DNA from: Xylophilus sp. Leaf220 | GTDB lineage: Bacteria > Pseudomonadota > Gammaproteobacteria > Burkholderiales > Burkholderiaceae_C | DNA length: 64,000 nt | Assembly (NCBI RefSeq): GCF_001421705.1 | Contig: NZ_LMKO01000023.1 | Span: forward strand, 294,639 to 358,638 | Direction: 5' to 3' | Part shown: piece by piece, positions 25,726 to 33,778 of the stretch | Layout: each line of letters opens with the position of its first letter | Numbering within the stretch: position 1 is the first letter of the stretch | Translations under genes and position numbers: made by a program | Notes under the pieces: model-generated | The model's database searches: none | What the model was told of the DNA's origin: nothing | What the model saw: the letters and a program-made list of their open reading frames with translations, nothing else

Positions 25726-25829
25726 CACGTCCGGCAGGGCGCCTTTCCCCCCTGCCGGCCTGCGGCACGGGCACCCTGGGGGAGACCCGCAGAGGGCGCC
25801 AAAACGGGGCGTTTTGGGGGGTCGCTGTC

Positions 25830-25835
25830 TATAAT
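25830..25835 (+). promoter_or_regulatory. -10 box candidate for the cytochrome c gene
   Basis: A perfect TATAAT at 25830–25835 in the only AT-rich part of the intergenic region, 44 nt before the ATG at 25880. No good -35 box is visible 16–18 nt upstream (the stretch is GC/T-rich), so an activator may be needed. Confidence 0.55.
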
Positions 25836-25879
25836 GAAAGGTTGATTTTTCAAAGCCCACGATCCATATTGAGGACGCC

Positions 25880-26773
25880 ATGAGCGACACCATCCACGAA
25901 GAAGCCCACAGCGGCCCGGTCAAGAACCCGAAGCAGTTGTTGATCACGGTGTTTTTCTCGTTCGTGATCCCGATCTTCATCATCATCGGCCTGGTGATGT
26001 TCGTGGTGTCCGCCAACAAGCCCGCCGCCGGTGCCAGCGACCTCGCCAAGGCGGCCGACGCCCGCATCCAGCGCGTCGGCACGGTGGAGATCCGCGACGC
26101 CAACCGCCCGCTCAAGGGCGGCGAGGAAGTCTTCAAGGCCCAGTGCGTGACCTGCCACGGTGCAGGCGTGGCCGGCGCGCCCAAGTTCGGCGATGCCGGC
26201 GCCTGGGCGGCCCGCATCAAGACCGGCTACGACGCGCTGCTGCACTCGGCCCTGGCCGGCAAGGGCGCGATGGCACCGCAGGGCGGCGGCGACTTCGACG
26301 ACGTGGAGATCGGCCGCGCGGTGGTCTACATGGCCAATGCGGCCGGCGCCAGCTTCCCGGTGCCCGATCGCGCAGCAGCCCCGGCGGCGGCCGACGGCGC
26401 AGCCCCTGCGGCCGCTGCCGCGGCACCGATGGCGACGGCCCCCGCTGCTGCACCGGTCGCGCCGGTTGCGGCTGCCACCGCGGCCGCCGCCGCCACGCCG
26501 GCGCCCGCACCGGTCGCCGTGGCGGCAGCCGGTGGCGGCGCGGGCGAGGCGCTCTACAAGCAGGCCTGCCAGCTGTGCCACGCCGCCGGCGTCGCCGGCG
26601 CGCCCAAGTTCGGCGACAAGGCCGCCTGGGCCGAGCGCCTGAAGGACGGCATCGACGGCATGACCAAGATCGCCATCGCCGGCAAGGGCGCGATGCCGCC
26701 GCGCGGCGGCACCCAGGCATCGGACGCCGAGATCCGCGCCGTCGTCGAATACATGGCGGCTGCGGTCAAGTAG
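25880..26773 (+). CDS. Membrane-anchored dihaem cytochrome c (c5-type)
   Basis: 297 residues. One membrane helix near the N-terminus (about 21–44, LITVFFSFVIPIFIIIGLVM) anchors it to the inner membrane, with the haem domains in the periplasm. Two c-type domains: haem motif CVTCH at 89–93 with a methionine ligand candidate in GKGAMAPQGG, and CQLCH at 230–234 with GKGAMPPRGG. The two domains share the phrase GVAGAPKFGD, so they arose by duplication. About 60 residues of Ala/Pro (163–220) link them. Likely an electron carrier to a terminal oxidase. Its own promoter and terminator suggest a monocistronic gene. Confidence 0.9.
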   Translation: MSDTIHEEAHSGPVKNPKQLLITVFFSFVIPIFIIIGLVMFVVSANKPAAGASDLAKAADARIQRVGTVEIRDANRPLKGGEEVFKAQCVTCHGAGVAGAPKFGDAGAWAARIKTGYDALLHSALAGKGAMAPQGGGDFDDVEIGRAVVYMANAAGASFPVPDRAAAPAAADGAAPAAAAAAPMATAPAAAPVAPVAAATAAAAATPAPAPVAVAAAGGGAGEALYKQACQLCHAAGVAGAPKFGDKAAWAERLKDGIDGMTKIAIAGKGAMPPRGGTQASDAEIRAVVEYMAAAVK

Positions 26774-26818
26774 AGACCACTCCCAGGCTGCGCGCTGCGC
26801 CTTCCCCTGCGAGGGGGC

Positions 26819-26855
26819 GATGCCGGCGGACCGGCAGAGCCGGATCCGCGGCATC
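26819..26855. repeat. Large intergenic hairpin after the cytochrome gene
   Basis: Arms GATGCCGGCGGACCGGC and GCCGGATCCGCGGCATC (26819–26835 and 26839–26855) pair with two or three mismatches around AGA. Flanks TTCCCCTGCGAGGGGGC and CCCTGAGGGGGAGC extend the symmetry. Looks like a mobile or palindromic intergenic element; only one copy was seen in this window. Confidence 0.5.
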
Positions 26856-26895
26856 CCTGAGGGGGAGCGGCGTGCGGGACGTGGTTGGGGAAAAG

Positions 26896-26918
26896 GCCGG
26901 TCTTGAGACCGGCTTTTT
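26896..26918. terminator. Bidirectional terminator between convergent genes
   Basis: GCCGGTC (26896–26902), loop TTGA, GACCGGC (26907–26913), followed by TTTTT on the plus strand and by CCTTTTCC on the minus strand. It ends the cytochrome transcript and the convergent minus-strand gene at 26934. Confidence 0.8.
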
Positions 26919-26933
26919 CATGGGCGACCGCTT

Positions 26934-27500
26934 TTACCCGGGTATGCCGGTGCGCTTGGGGGCGGGCTGTTCTGCGGGGCTGGCGATGTAGCCGAAGCGC
27001 TGCGGCAGATCCGCCGAATGCACCTCCTGCGGCACCCAGAGGCCCTGCTCCACCGCGTCGCCGACCAGCGCCATGTCGAGCGAGTGGACCAGGCCGAAGC
27101 CGATGTGGGTGTCGAGGTACACACGCCCCTGCTCGTCGACCAGGCAGCGCTGCACCCGGGCCGGCGTGCCGGTATGGGCGCTCACATCCAGGCCCTCGGC
27201 CACCCGCCAGACATACGGCGTCGCCGCCAGTTCGACGTAGACCCGCTGCGGCCCGTTCTGGAAGAACCAGCGGCCCTCGGCATCGGCTTCGTAGTTGCGC
27301 TGGATGAAATCGACCAGCTTCTCGTGCCGCAGCAGCGAGCCGCGGCTCGCCTCGGTCGCCCCCGCGCCCGCGAAAGGGCCGGCCGCCTGGGTGCCGTCGT
27401 CGCGCATGAACCACTGGCCCCGGGCGTCCAGGCCCAGCCAGCCGTAGCAGTCGGGTACGTTGGGCCACTTGGCGATGGCCTGCTTCACGATGTCGTCCAT
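26934..27500 (-). CDS. Conserved hypothetical protein with a W/Y-rich N-terminal motif, 188 residues
   Basis: Function not known to me, although proteins starting MDDIVKQAIAKWPNVPDCYGWL and having GLDARGQWFMRD and RWFFQNGPQRVYVELAATPYVWR recur in Burkholderiales. The protein is soluble, with no signal or membrane segment. It looks like a compact domain of beta-rich repeats with W-F and V-Y motifs (GRWFFQNGPQRVYVEL and QGRVYLDTHIGFGLVHS). The start at 27500 is followed by a helical N-terminus. Convergent with the cytochrome gene. No operon partner is obvious. Confidence 0.72.
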   Translation of the reverse strand: MDDIVKQAIAKWPNVPDCYGWLGLDARGQWFMRDDGTQAAGPFAGAGATEASRGSLLRHEKLVDFIQRNYEADAEGRWFFQNGPQRVYVELAATPYVWRVAEGLDVSAHTGTPARVQRCLVDEQGRVYLDTHIGFGLVHSLDMALVGDAVEQGLWVPQEVHSADLPQRFGYIASPAEQPAPKRTGIPG

Positions 27501-27616
27501 CGGGCCATTATTGGGGAGGGGCGCGTGCCGGGCGGTATCAGAAGGCTGCAGGGTGGAAGCCTTGCTCCGTCTCACCTCGGTCCTTCCACCGTCTTTCCTG
27601 GTGCCAGGGCCGCCCC

Positions 27617-28597
27617 TCAGCGCCCGTTCAACTGCCCGGCGAGCCAGCCGGCCACCGCCTCGGGCATCGCCCGCACGTGCGCGGGCGGCAAGCCCGCCGG
27701 AAACCCGACGTGGCCGCCGGTGGCGGGCCGCCAGAGGGTGACCGGCGCACGCGCGTCGCCCGGCGGCGGCGGCAGCGAGGCAGCGGGCACGAACGGGTCG
27801 TTGGCGGCGTTCAGCACCAGGGCCGGCACCCGGATCGCGCCCAGGTGCGGGCCGGCGGAGCAGCGGCGCCAGTAGTCCTCGGCATCGCGAAAGCCGTGCA
27901 GCGGCGCGGTGAAGACGTCGTCGAAGGCGTGCAGGTCGCGGGCGGCGCGCAGGGCCTCGCCGTCGAACAGGCCCGGATGCTGGGCCAGCTTGGCCAGCGC
28001 CTTGGGCTTCATGCTCGCCAGGAACATGCGGGTGTAGACGTGCCGGCCGAAGCCGCGGCCGATGGCGGCGGCGCCGGCCGCCAGGTCCAGCGGCGCGCAG
28101 ACCGAGGCGACGGCCGCCACCGTGCGGGCGGCGCCCTCACCGGCCTCCTGCGTCCAGCGCAGCAGCGCGTTGCCGCCGAGCGAGATGCCGACCGCCAGCA
28201 GCGGCCCGCGGCGGCCGGCGCGCAGCCGCTCCAGGATCCAGCCGATCTCGCCGAAGTCGCCCGAGTGGTAGGCGCGCGGCGCCAGGTTCAGCGTGCCGCC
28301 GCAGCCGCGGAAGTGCGGCACCACATAGTCCCAGCCGCGCGCCGCGGCCATGGCGGCGAAGGTCTCGGCATAGTGGCTGCGCGACGAGCCTTCCAGGCCG
28401 TGGAACAGGACCAGCAGCGGGCGTTCGTCGGCCCCCGCCCCGACCGCGAAATCCAGGTCCACGAAATCCCCGTCCGCCGTGTCCCAGCGCTCGCGCCGGT
28501 AGGCGGGTGGCGTGCCGGGGCCGCGGCGGCCGTAGAGGGCGGCCCAGATGGTTTGCAGATGGCCGCCCGGCAGCCAGGCAGGCGCTACATAATTCAT
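27617..28597 (-). CDS. YheT-type alpha/beta hydrolase
   Basis: 326 residues. Family N-terminus WLPGGHLQTIWAALYGRRG, oxyanion region LLVLFHGLEGSSRSHYA, nucleophile elbow GISLGGNALLRW (Ser in GxSxGG) and the catalytic His in GGHVGF near the C-terminus; the Asp is probably in LNAANDPFVP. These esterases act on short or medium acyl esters; substrate unknown. Its ATG (28597–28595) lies inside dispersed repeat copy 3, so the first codons MNYVA are repeat-derived. No clear Shine–Dalgarno sequence precedes it. Confidence 0.87.
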   Translation of the reverse strand: MNYVAPAWLPGGHLQTIWAALYGRRGPGTPPAYRRERWDTADGDFVDLDFAVGAGADERPLLVLFHGLEGSSRSHYAETFAAMAAARGWDYVVPHFRGCGGTLNLAPRAYHSGDFGEIGWILERLRAGRRGPLLAVGISLGGNALLRWTQEAGEGAARTVAAVASVCAPLDLAAGAAAIGRGFGRHVYTRMFLASMKPKALAKLAQHPGLFDGEALRAARDLHAFDDVFTAPLHGFRDAEDYWRRCSAGPHLGAIRVPALVLNAANDPFVPAASLPPPPGDARAPVTLWRPATGGHVGFPAGLPPAHVRAMPEAVAGWLAGQLNGR

Positions 28598-28638
28598 AGC
28601 TGGTGGCCGGCGCCGTACGCCGGCTGCAGGCACTTTTT
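28583..28638 (+). repeat. Dispersed intergenic repeat, copy 3 (contains a start codon)
   Basis: GCTACATAATTCATAGCTGG, then GGCCGGCG…GCCGGCTGCAGGCAC and TTTTT. Read on the minus strand the ATAGC/GCTAT part holds the ATG of the hydrolase gene. The GCCGGC hairpin and T-run would terminate plus-strand transcription; there is no plus-strand gene just before it. Confidence 0.75.
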
Positions 28639-28650
28639 CTTCGGAGTTTC

Positions 28651-29103
28651 TCAGTGCAGCACCGGCGCCGACCCGGCGGGCGTGTGCTGGGCTTCCTCGG
28701 CGGTACCGGGGCTGGCGTGGTGGGTCACCAGGCGCCATCCCTGGGCGGTCTTGTGGTAGACGTTGGTGGCCACCACGCAGGCCTCGCGCCGGCCGTCGGG
28801 CAGGTCCAGTGCGATCCGCTCGACCAGGGTGTGCACCGCGCTGGCCAGGGCCTGCACCCGGCGCAGGCCCTCGGTGCGGACCTGCAGCGTGCCGTGGGCG
28901 AACATCGCCTCGAAGGCGGCGCGGATCTCGCCGGCGCCGGTCATGCGGGGGCCGCCGGGGTGGACGCAGGTGATGTCGTCCTCGTCGGCCCAGCAGGCCA
29001 TCAGCTGGGCGATGTCGCCCTTGCGCAGGGCGTCGTAGAACAGGGCCTCGATGTCGTCGGCGGTGCCGCCGACGGTGGCGGCGCGGAGCGGTGCGGTGGT
29101 CAT
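28651..29103 (-). CDS. SnoaL/NTF2-like fold protein
   Basis: 150 residues. A cone-shaped NTF2-like domain: DDIEALFYDALRKGDIAQLMACWADEDDITCVHPGGPRMTG at the start and GWRLVTHHASP near the end, the pattern of DUF4440/SnoaL-like proteins of the ketosteroid-isomerase superfamily. The DITCVHPGG motif is typical of the small YybH-type subgroup. The catalytic function is unknown. It is read just upstream of the hydrolase gene on the same strand (53 nt gap, holding repeat copy 3). Confidence 0.82.
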   Translation of the reverse strand: MTTAPLRAATVGGTADDIEALFYDALRKGDIAQLMACWADEDDITCVHPGGPRMTGAGEIRAAFEAMFAHGTLQVRTEGLRRVQALASAVHTLVERIALDLPDGRREACVVATNVYHKTAQGWRLVTHHASPGTAEEAQHTPAGSAPVLH

Positions 29104-29272
29104 GGGCAGCGGGAGTGGACGGGGCGCGTGCAGGGCGGGCGCCGGGGTGGCAAGGGCCACGAGTGTAGGACGGCCCGACACAAATGGATGCGGCGGCCGC
29201 CGCCCGAAACGGCAGAGTACGCCCGCGCCCGCTATCCTCTGCCCCTCCCGTACTGCAACACGAGTGACTTCC

Positions 29273-29866
29273 ATGCGCCGTTTCTTCCTGCTCCTGCTCG
29301 CCACGCTCGCCCTCTCGGGCTGCGGCTACAACGACTTCCAGCGCCTGGACGAACAGACCAAGGCCGCCTGGAGCGAGGTGCTCAACCAGTACCAGCGCCG
29401 CGCCGACCTGATCCCCAACATCGTCGCCACCGTCAAGGGTCAGGCCAACTTCGAGCAGGACACGCTCACCAAGGTGGTCGAGGCGCGCGCCAAGGCCACC
29501 TCGATCCAGATCTCGCCCGAGACGCTCAACGACCCGCAGGCCTTCGAGCGCTTCCAGCAGGCCCAGGCGCAGCTGACCGGCGCCCTCTCGCGCCTGCTGG
29601 CCGTTTCCGAGAACTACCCCACGCTGCAGGCCAACCAGGCCTTCCGCGACCTGCGGGTGCAGTTGGAAGGCACCGAGAACCGCATCACCGTGGCCCGCAA
29701 CCGCTATATCCAGGCGGTGCAGGAGTACAACGTGAAGGCCCGCAGCTTCCCCACCAACCTCACCGCCAAGATCTTCGGCTACCCGCCCAAGCCCAGCTTC
29801 ACGGTGCAGAACGAGGCCCAGATCTCCACCCCGCCCGCGGTGGACTTCGGCCCCGCCAAGAAATAA
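29273..29866 (+). CDS. lemA: LemA family protein
   Basis: 197 residues with a lipoprotein-like N-terminus (LLLLATLALSGCGYNDFQ) and a four-helix bundle: NQYQRRADLIPNIVATVKG, then VARNRYIQAVQEYNVKARSFPTNL, the conserved LemA core. It is probably membrane-anchored with the bundle facing the periplasm or cytoplasm. Function is unclear; it is nearly always found with TPM-domain genes, as here, and the pair has been linked to envelope stress. Confidence 0.92.
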   Translation: MRRFFLLLLATLALSGCGYNDFQRLDEQTKAAWSEVLNQYQRRADLIPNIVATVKGQANFEQDTLTKVVEARAKATSIQISPETLNDPQAFERFQQAQAQLTGALSRLLAVSENYPTLQANQAFRDLRVQLEGTENRITVARNRYIQAVQEYNVKARSFPTNLTAKIFGYPPKPSFTVQNEAQISTPPAVDFGPAKK

Positions 29867-29872
29867 GTGCCG

Positions 29873-30889
29873 ATGCATCTGACGTTTTCCCCTGCCCTGC
29901 CGCTGGCGCTGCTGGTGCGGCGCGGCCGGCTGCTCCTCGGGCTGGTCCTGGCCGCCCTGCTGCTGGCACTGGCGCCGCTCGGCGCGCAGGCCCAGAAGCT
30001 GCTGCCGGTGCCGCCCCTGAGCGGCCACGTGATCGACGGCACCAACACCCTCAGCGCCGAGCAGAAGAAATCGCTGGAAGAACGGCTGGTGGTCTTCGAG
30101 CAGGCCACCGGCTCGCAGGTGGCGATCCTGATGGTGCAGAGCACCGGGGCCGAAGACATCGCCGGCTACGCCAACCGGGTCGCCAACGCCTGGAAGATCG
30201 GCCGCAAGGCGATCGGCGACGGCCTGCTGCTGGTGGTCGCCAAGCGCGACCGCAAGGTGCGGATCGAGGTGGCCAAGGCGCTCGAAGGCGCGGTGCCCGA
30301 CCTGGCGGCCAAGGAAGTGATCGACGAAGCCATCACCCCGGCCTTCCGCCGCGACGACTATGCCGCCGGCCTGGCGATGGCCCTGGACCGGCTGGAGGCC
30401 CGCATCCGCGCCGAGGCCCTGCCCACGCCCAACGCCGGCCGGCCCGATGCGGCCCAGGCCTCGATCGACGGCGAGCCGACCGAGCGCGAACGCAGCCCGC
30501 TCGGCTTCCAGTGGTTCGATGCGGCGGTGTTCCTGTTCGTGGCGGTACCGGTGCTGGCGGCGGTGTTGCGCCGCTTCCTGGGCCGGCCGGTGGGCGCCAT
30601 CGCCGGCGGCGCGCTGGTCGGCGCCATCGCCTTCCTGTTCACTTTGAGCCTGGTGATGGCCGGCATCGCCGCCGTCATCGCGCTGCTGTTCGGCCTGCTG
30701 GCCCGCACCGGCCCGTTGGGCAACACCCTGCCCGGCCATTTGGGCACCGGCGCCGGCAGCGTGGGCGGCTGGAGCAGCGGCGGCATGGGCGGCATGGGCG
30801 GCATGGGAGGCGGCGCTGGCGGCGGCGGTGGATTCAGTTCGGGCGGCGGTGGCGATTTCGGTGGCGGCGGCGCCTCGGGGGACTGGTGA
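29873..30889 (+). CDS. TPM-domain membrane protein (YgcG family)
   Basis: 338 residues from ATG 29873 (a GTG at 29867 directly after the lemA stop is an alternative). A signal peptide (about 1–40) is followed by a TPM domain (about 45–170: VIDGTNTLSAEQKKSLEERL, ATGSQVAILMVQS, KIGRKAIGDGLLLVVAKRDRKVRIEV). Two or three membrane helices follow at about 205–280 and then a Gly-rich tail ending SGDW, the classic YgcG ending. Operon with lemA and the second TPM gene. Confidence 0.88.
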   Translation: MHLTFSPALPLALLVRRGRLLLGLVLAALLLALAPLGAQAQKLLPVPPLSGHVIDGTNTLSAEQKKSLEERLVVFEQATGSQVAILMVQSTGAEDIAGYANRVANAWKIGRKAIGDGLLLVVAKRDRKVRIEVAKALEGAVPDLAAKEVIDEAITPAFRRDDYAAGLAMALDRLEARIRAEALPTPNAGRPDAAQASIDGEPTERERSPLGFQWFDAAVFLFVAVPVLAAVLRRFLGRPVGAIAGGALVGAIAFLFTLSLVMAGIAAVIALLFGLLARTGPLGNTLPGHLGTGAGSVGGWSSGGMGGMGGMGGGAGGGGGFSSGGGGDFGGGGASGDW

Positions 30890-30890
30890 G

Positions 30891-31442
30891 ATGGGATTGA
30901 TCAAAACCCTGGCGCGCATCCTGCGCCACCGCTGGCAGGACGACCGCGACACCCACCGGGCTATCCCGCCCGCGCTGGTCGACCGCCTGATGCGCCGCGT
31001 GGCCGCCAGCGAGAAGCGCCACACCGGCGAGATCCGCATCTGCGTCGAGGCGGGCCTGCCCACCAGCTATTTATGGCGCGGCGCCACCGCCCGGGAGCGG
31101 GCGATCACCCTCTTCGGCAAGCTGCGGGTGTGGGACACCGAGCACAACAACGGCGTGCTGATCTACCTGCTGCTGGCCGACCACGCCATCGAGATCACCG
31201 CCGACCGGGGCCTGAACCGCCACGTGACCAGCGCCCAGTGGCAGCACTTGGTCGCCCACATGGGCGATGCCTTCGGCGCCGGCCGCTACGAAGACGGGCT
31301 GACCCAGGCGCTGGAAGAGGTGTCGGCCCTGCTGGTCGAACACTTCCCGCTGGAGCCGACGCCCGGCGGCGGCACGGCCGTGCGGCCCAACGAGCTGCCC
31401 AACGCGCCGGTGCTCTCCGGCAATCCGCTATTGAAAGAATAG
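30891..31442 (+). CDS. Soluble TPM-domain protein
   Basis: 183 residues, starting 1 nt after the previous stop. TPM domain without signal peptide: the segments IRICVEAGLPTSYLWRGATARERA, HNNGVLIYLLLADHAIEITADRGL and AFGAGRYEDGLTQALEEVSALL match the second-gene TPM proteins that follow ygcG-like genes. Third gene of the lemA–TPM–TPM operon. Its stop TAG is contributed by dispersed repeat copy 4. Confidence 0.88.
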   Translation: MGLIKTLARILRHRWQDDRDTHRAIPPALVDRLMRRVAASEKRHTGEIRICVEAGLPTSYLWRGATARERAITLFGKLRVWDTEHNNGVLIYLLLADHAIEITADRGLNRHVTSAQWQHLVAHMGDAFGAGRYEDGLTQALEEVSALLVEHFPLEPTPGGGTAVRPNELPNAPVLSGNPLLKE

Positions 31443-31480
31443 CTGCCGGCCGGCGCAGAGCGCCGGCTGGGGGCACTTTT
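31427..31480 (+). repeat. Dispersed intergenic repeat, copy 4 (supplies two stop codons)
   Basis: GCTATTGAAAGAATAGCTG, then CCGGCCGGCGCAGAGCGCCGGC, then GGGGGCAC and TTTT. The TAG at 31440–31442 ends the TPM gene. Its last T (31480) begins the TCA that is the TGA stop of the minus-strand VOC gene. The hairpin plus T-run likely terminates the plus-strand operon between convergent genes. Confidence 0.8.
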
Positions 31481-31866
31481 CATGCCGGTTTCGGCGGCCG
31501 GTGCAGGGCGCAGAGCTTGTTGCCGTCGGGGTCGCGCAGGTAGGCCAGGTAGAGGTGCCCGGCCGGGCCGTCGCGAAAACCCGGCGGGTCTTCGCAGGTG
31601 GTGCCGCCCGCCGCGATGCCCGCCGCATGGAACGCATCGCCCTGCTCCGGCGACTGCACCAGGAACCCGATGGTGCTGCCGTTGCCGTGCGTGGCCGGCG
31701 CGCCGTCGATCGGGGTGGAGATGGCGAAGGTGCCGGTGGGGCTGCGATAGAAATACCGGTTCTTGTTGGCCACGCCCGGCGCGACGCCGATCGTGCCCAG
31801 CAGGGCGTCGTAGAACCGCTTCGATTTTTCGAGGTCGCTTACGCCGACCATGACATGGCTGAACAT
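31480..31866 (-). CDS. VOC-family (glyoxalase/dioxygenase-fold) protein
   Basis: 128 residues. One vicinal-oxygen-chelate domain: MFSHVMVGVSDLEKSKRFYDALL, then GTFAISTPIDG and LAYLRDPDGNKLCALHR at the end, with metal-ligand His in FSHVMVG and Glu/His positions less clear (last position is CALH rather than E). Could be a lactoylglutathione-lyase relative or a resistance-type protein; nothing in the neighbourhood points to a substrate. Convergent with the TPM operon. Confidence 0.85.
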   Translation of the reverse strand: MFSHVMVGVSDLEKSKRFYDALLGTIGVAPGVANKNRYFYRSPTGTFAISTPIDGAPATHGNGSTIGFLVQSPEQGDAFHAAGIAAGGTTCEDPPGFRDGPAGHLYLAYLRDPDGNKLCALHRPPKPA

Positions 31867-32081
31867 GGGTGTGTCTCCAGAGGGGCTTGCCGATGGTGGC
31901 TGTTGAGAATCGTAAGGGGCTGACAGGGGTCGAGCAGTCACGGAGGTGCGGCTGCAGCGGCGGGTCGTGGGCATTTGTGAGCCGTATTGCAGGAACAACG
32001 GCCCCGGTTTCGATCCGCATCCGGCACCGGCACGATTTTGGCAGGCGATCGCCGTGAGAAGGTGATCGGTTATTGCTAACC

Positions 32082-32135
32082 TTTTGCTATCAAACGAATT
32101 TCGGTATAAAAACAGAAAACATCGAAACATACCGA
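32082..32135 (+). promoter_or_regulatory. Promoter and inverted-repeat candidate for the NTase gene
   Basis: The base composition changes to AT-rich from about 32070. TATAAA at 32105–32110 could be a -10 box, with TTGCTA (32084–32089) a poor -35. Inverted repeat TCGGTAT (32101–32107) and ATACCGA (32129–32135) brackets the likely transcription start and ends 1 nt before the ATG, so it could be an operator or a leader hairpin. Confidence 0.45.
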
Positions 32136-32136
32136 G

Positions 32137-33078
32137 ATGACCGAGATCAGCCCTGCCGTCGCCCGTCAATACATTGATGCTGTGGCCGTCTTCGAGGCAC
32201 TGGAGGAAGCGCAGGACGAGGCGGCGCAGGTGCGGGGCGGCATGTACTGGCACGCAGGCCCTGCGGCGGCGCCCGACGCCAAGTACCTCGTCCGTACCAC
32301 GCCTGCCGGGGCCGAAACCAGCCTGGGCGCCCGCTCACCCGAGACCGAGGCCATCTACCAGCGCTTTACCCAGCGAAAACGCGACAGTGCCGAGCGACTG
32401 ACGGGCCTCAAGGCCGCGCTGGACCAGCACCAGCGCCTGAACCGTGCGCTGCGGGTGGGCCGGGTGGACCCGCTGGTGGTGGCATTGCTGGGCCGCCTGG
32501 CGAGCACCCACCTGAGTCCGCATTTCCGGGTGGTCGGCACCCACGCGCTGTATGCCTACGAAGCCGCCGCTGGCGTTCGACTCGACCCTGACGCGCTAGC
32601 CACCCGCGACATCGACCTGCTGTGGGACACCCGAAAGCGCATCCTTTTCGCCACCCAGTTGGCGCGGGTCGACAGTTCGATGCTGGGTGTGCTGAAAAAA
32701 GTCGATAGCAGCTTTCGCATCCGCAAAAGCCAGAAATACACCGCGGTGAACAAGGACGGTTTCGAAGTCGACATCATCCGCCACGAGCAAACCGGCGACG
32801 ACCCGCACCCCATCAAGCTGAGCGAGGAGGACGACGACTTCTGGGTGGCGCAGGCCCGCCGCGCCAATGTGCTCCTGGACTCGCCTGCCTTCTCTGCCGT
32901 CATCGTCGCCACCAACGGCACCATGGCGCGCATGCATACGGTGCACCCGGCCACGTTCGCAGCATTCAAACGGTGGATGGCCGGGCAAGGCGACCGCGAC
33001 CCCCTCAAACGCCGCCGCGATGTGCTGCAGGCCGACACGGCGCAGGCGTTGCTGGCGCAGTACCTGCCTCCGCTGTGA
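32137..33078 (+). CDS. GSU2403-family nucleotidyltransferase-fold protein
   Basis: 313 residues. The NTase-like core lies at about 125–250: RVVGTHALYAYE (132–142) and TRDIDLLWDTRK with the DxD pair (residues 158–160), then GFEVDIIRH as the third acidic position. This matches the GSU2403/AbiEii-like superfamily, whose members are often found in mobile or defence regions; target unknown. N-terminal 110 residues are helical. No obvious antitoxin is adjacent; the gene ends 4 nt before the convergent DUF1993 gene. Confidence 0.8.
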   Translation: MTEISPAVARQYIDAVAVFEALEEAQDEAAQVRGGMYWHAGPAAAPDAKYLVRTTPAGAETSLGARSPETEAIYQRFTQRKRDSAERLTGLKAALDQHQRLNRALRVGRVDPLVVALLGRLASTHLSPHFRVVGTHALYAYEAAAGVRLDPDALATRDIDLLWDTRKRILFATQLARVDSSMLGVLKKVDSSFRIRKSQKYTAVNKDGFEVDIIRHEQTGDDPHPIKLSEEDDDFWVAQARRANVLLDSPAFSAVIVATNGTMARMHTVHPATFAAFKRWMAGQGDRDPLKRRRDVLQADTAQALLAQYLPPL

Positions 33079-33082
33079 GCGA

Positions 33083-33592
33083 TCAATAAGCGCCCATGAA
33101 ATCGCGCTTGCCGATGGGCAGACCGTTGTGGCGCAGCAGGGCATACGCCGTCGTCACATGGAAGAAGAACTGCGGCAGACCGTAGTGGGCCAGGTAGGCC
33201 TGGCCGCTCAGCTTCTTCTCCTTGGGCGTGCCGGGGCGCAGCACGATCTCGGCGGTTTCCTTGCCTGCGAACCGGGCCGCATCCACGCTGTCCAGGAACG
33301 CCAGCGTTTGCGCCAGCAGCGTATCCAGGTCGGCAAAGCTCTTCTCGTGGCCCTCGAACTTCGGCACCTCCACACCCGCCAGCCGCGCCGCGATGCCCCG
33401 CGCGAAATCGGCGGCGATCTGCACCTGCTTGAGCAGCGGAAACATGTCGGGCGCCAGACGGGCCTGCAGGAAGGCATCGGGCTCGATCGACTTGGCGGCG
33501 GCATGGTCGGCGGCCTGCGCGAGGATGGCTTTCAGGGCCGTGAGCATCTGCTTCAGGACGGGGACGGAGTGGGTGTAGAGGGTGGGGGTCAT
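33083..33592 (-). CDS. DUF1993 family protein
   Basis: 169 residues. Starts MTPTLYTHSVPVLKQMLTALKAIL and carries the family hallmarks FEGHEKSFADLDTLLAQTL and FFFHVTTAYALLRHNGLPIGKRDF. It is a four-helix DinB-like bundle, with conserved His that could bind metal; function not established. The start at 33592 is the first ATG in front of the bundle. Confidence 0.87.
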   Translation of the reverse strand: MTPTLYTHSVPVLKQMLTALKAILAQAADHAAAKSIEPDAFLQARLAPDMFPLLKQVQIAADFARGIAARLAGVEVPKFEGHEKSFADLDTLLAQTLAFLDSVDAARFAGKETAEIVLRPGTPKEKKLSGQAYLAHYGLPQFFFHVTTAYALLRHNGLPIGKRDFMGAY

Positions 33593-33778
33593 GGTGTGGG
33601 TCCGGTGGGTTGTTGGGTTTTTGAGAGTGAACAAAGAGAGGCGACACCGGCAGGCTGCCGTACTGCAGCGCAGGATCCGGGCGCGGTGCGCAGCCGCTAC
33701 GGGATCACCGATAGGGAGGCCAATGTAGCCCGCGCCGGTGGGGCCGCAGTGAACAATGAAAGCACCTCTACAAAAAAC

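Noticed and set aside
31867..32081. Gene between the VOC and NTase genes
   Set aside because: A minus-strand frame exists but extends the VOC gene through non-coding-looking DNA and has no Shine–Dalgarno sequence or family pattern.
33593..33778. Possible coding remnant between DUF1993 and the Fic gene
   Set aside because: Short frames only, no motif, no start signal; I see only the regulatory-like block beginning at 33779.
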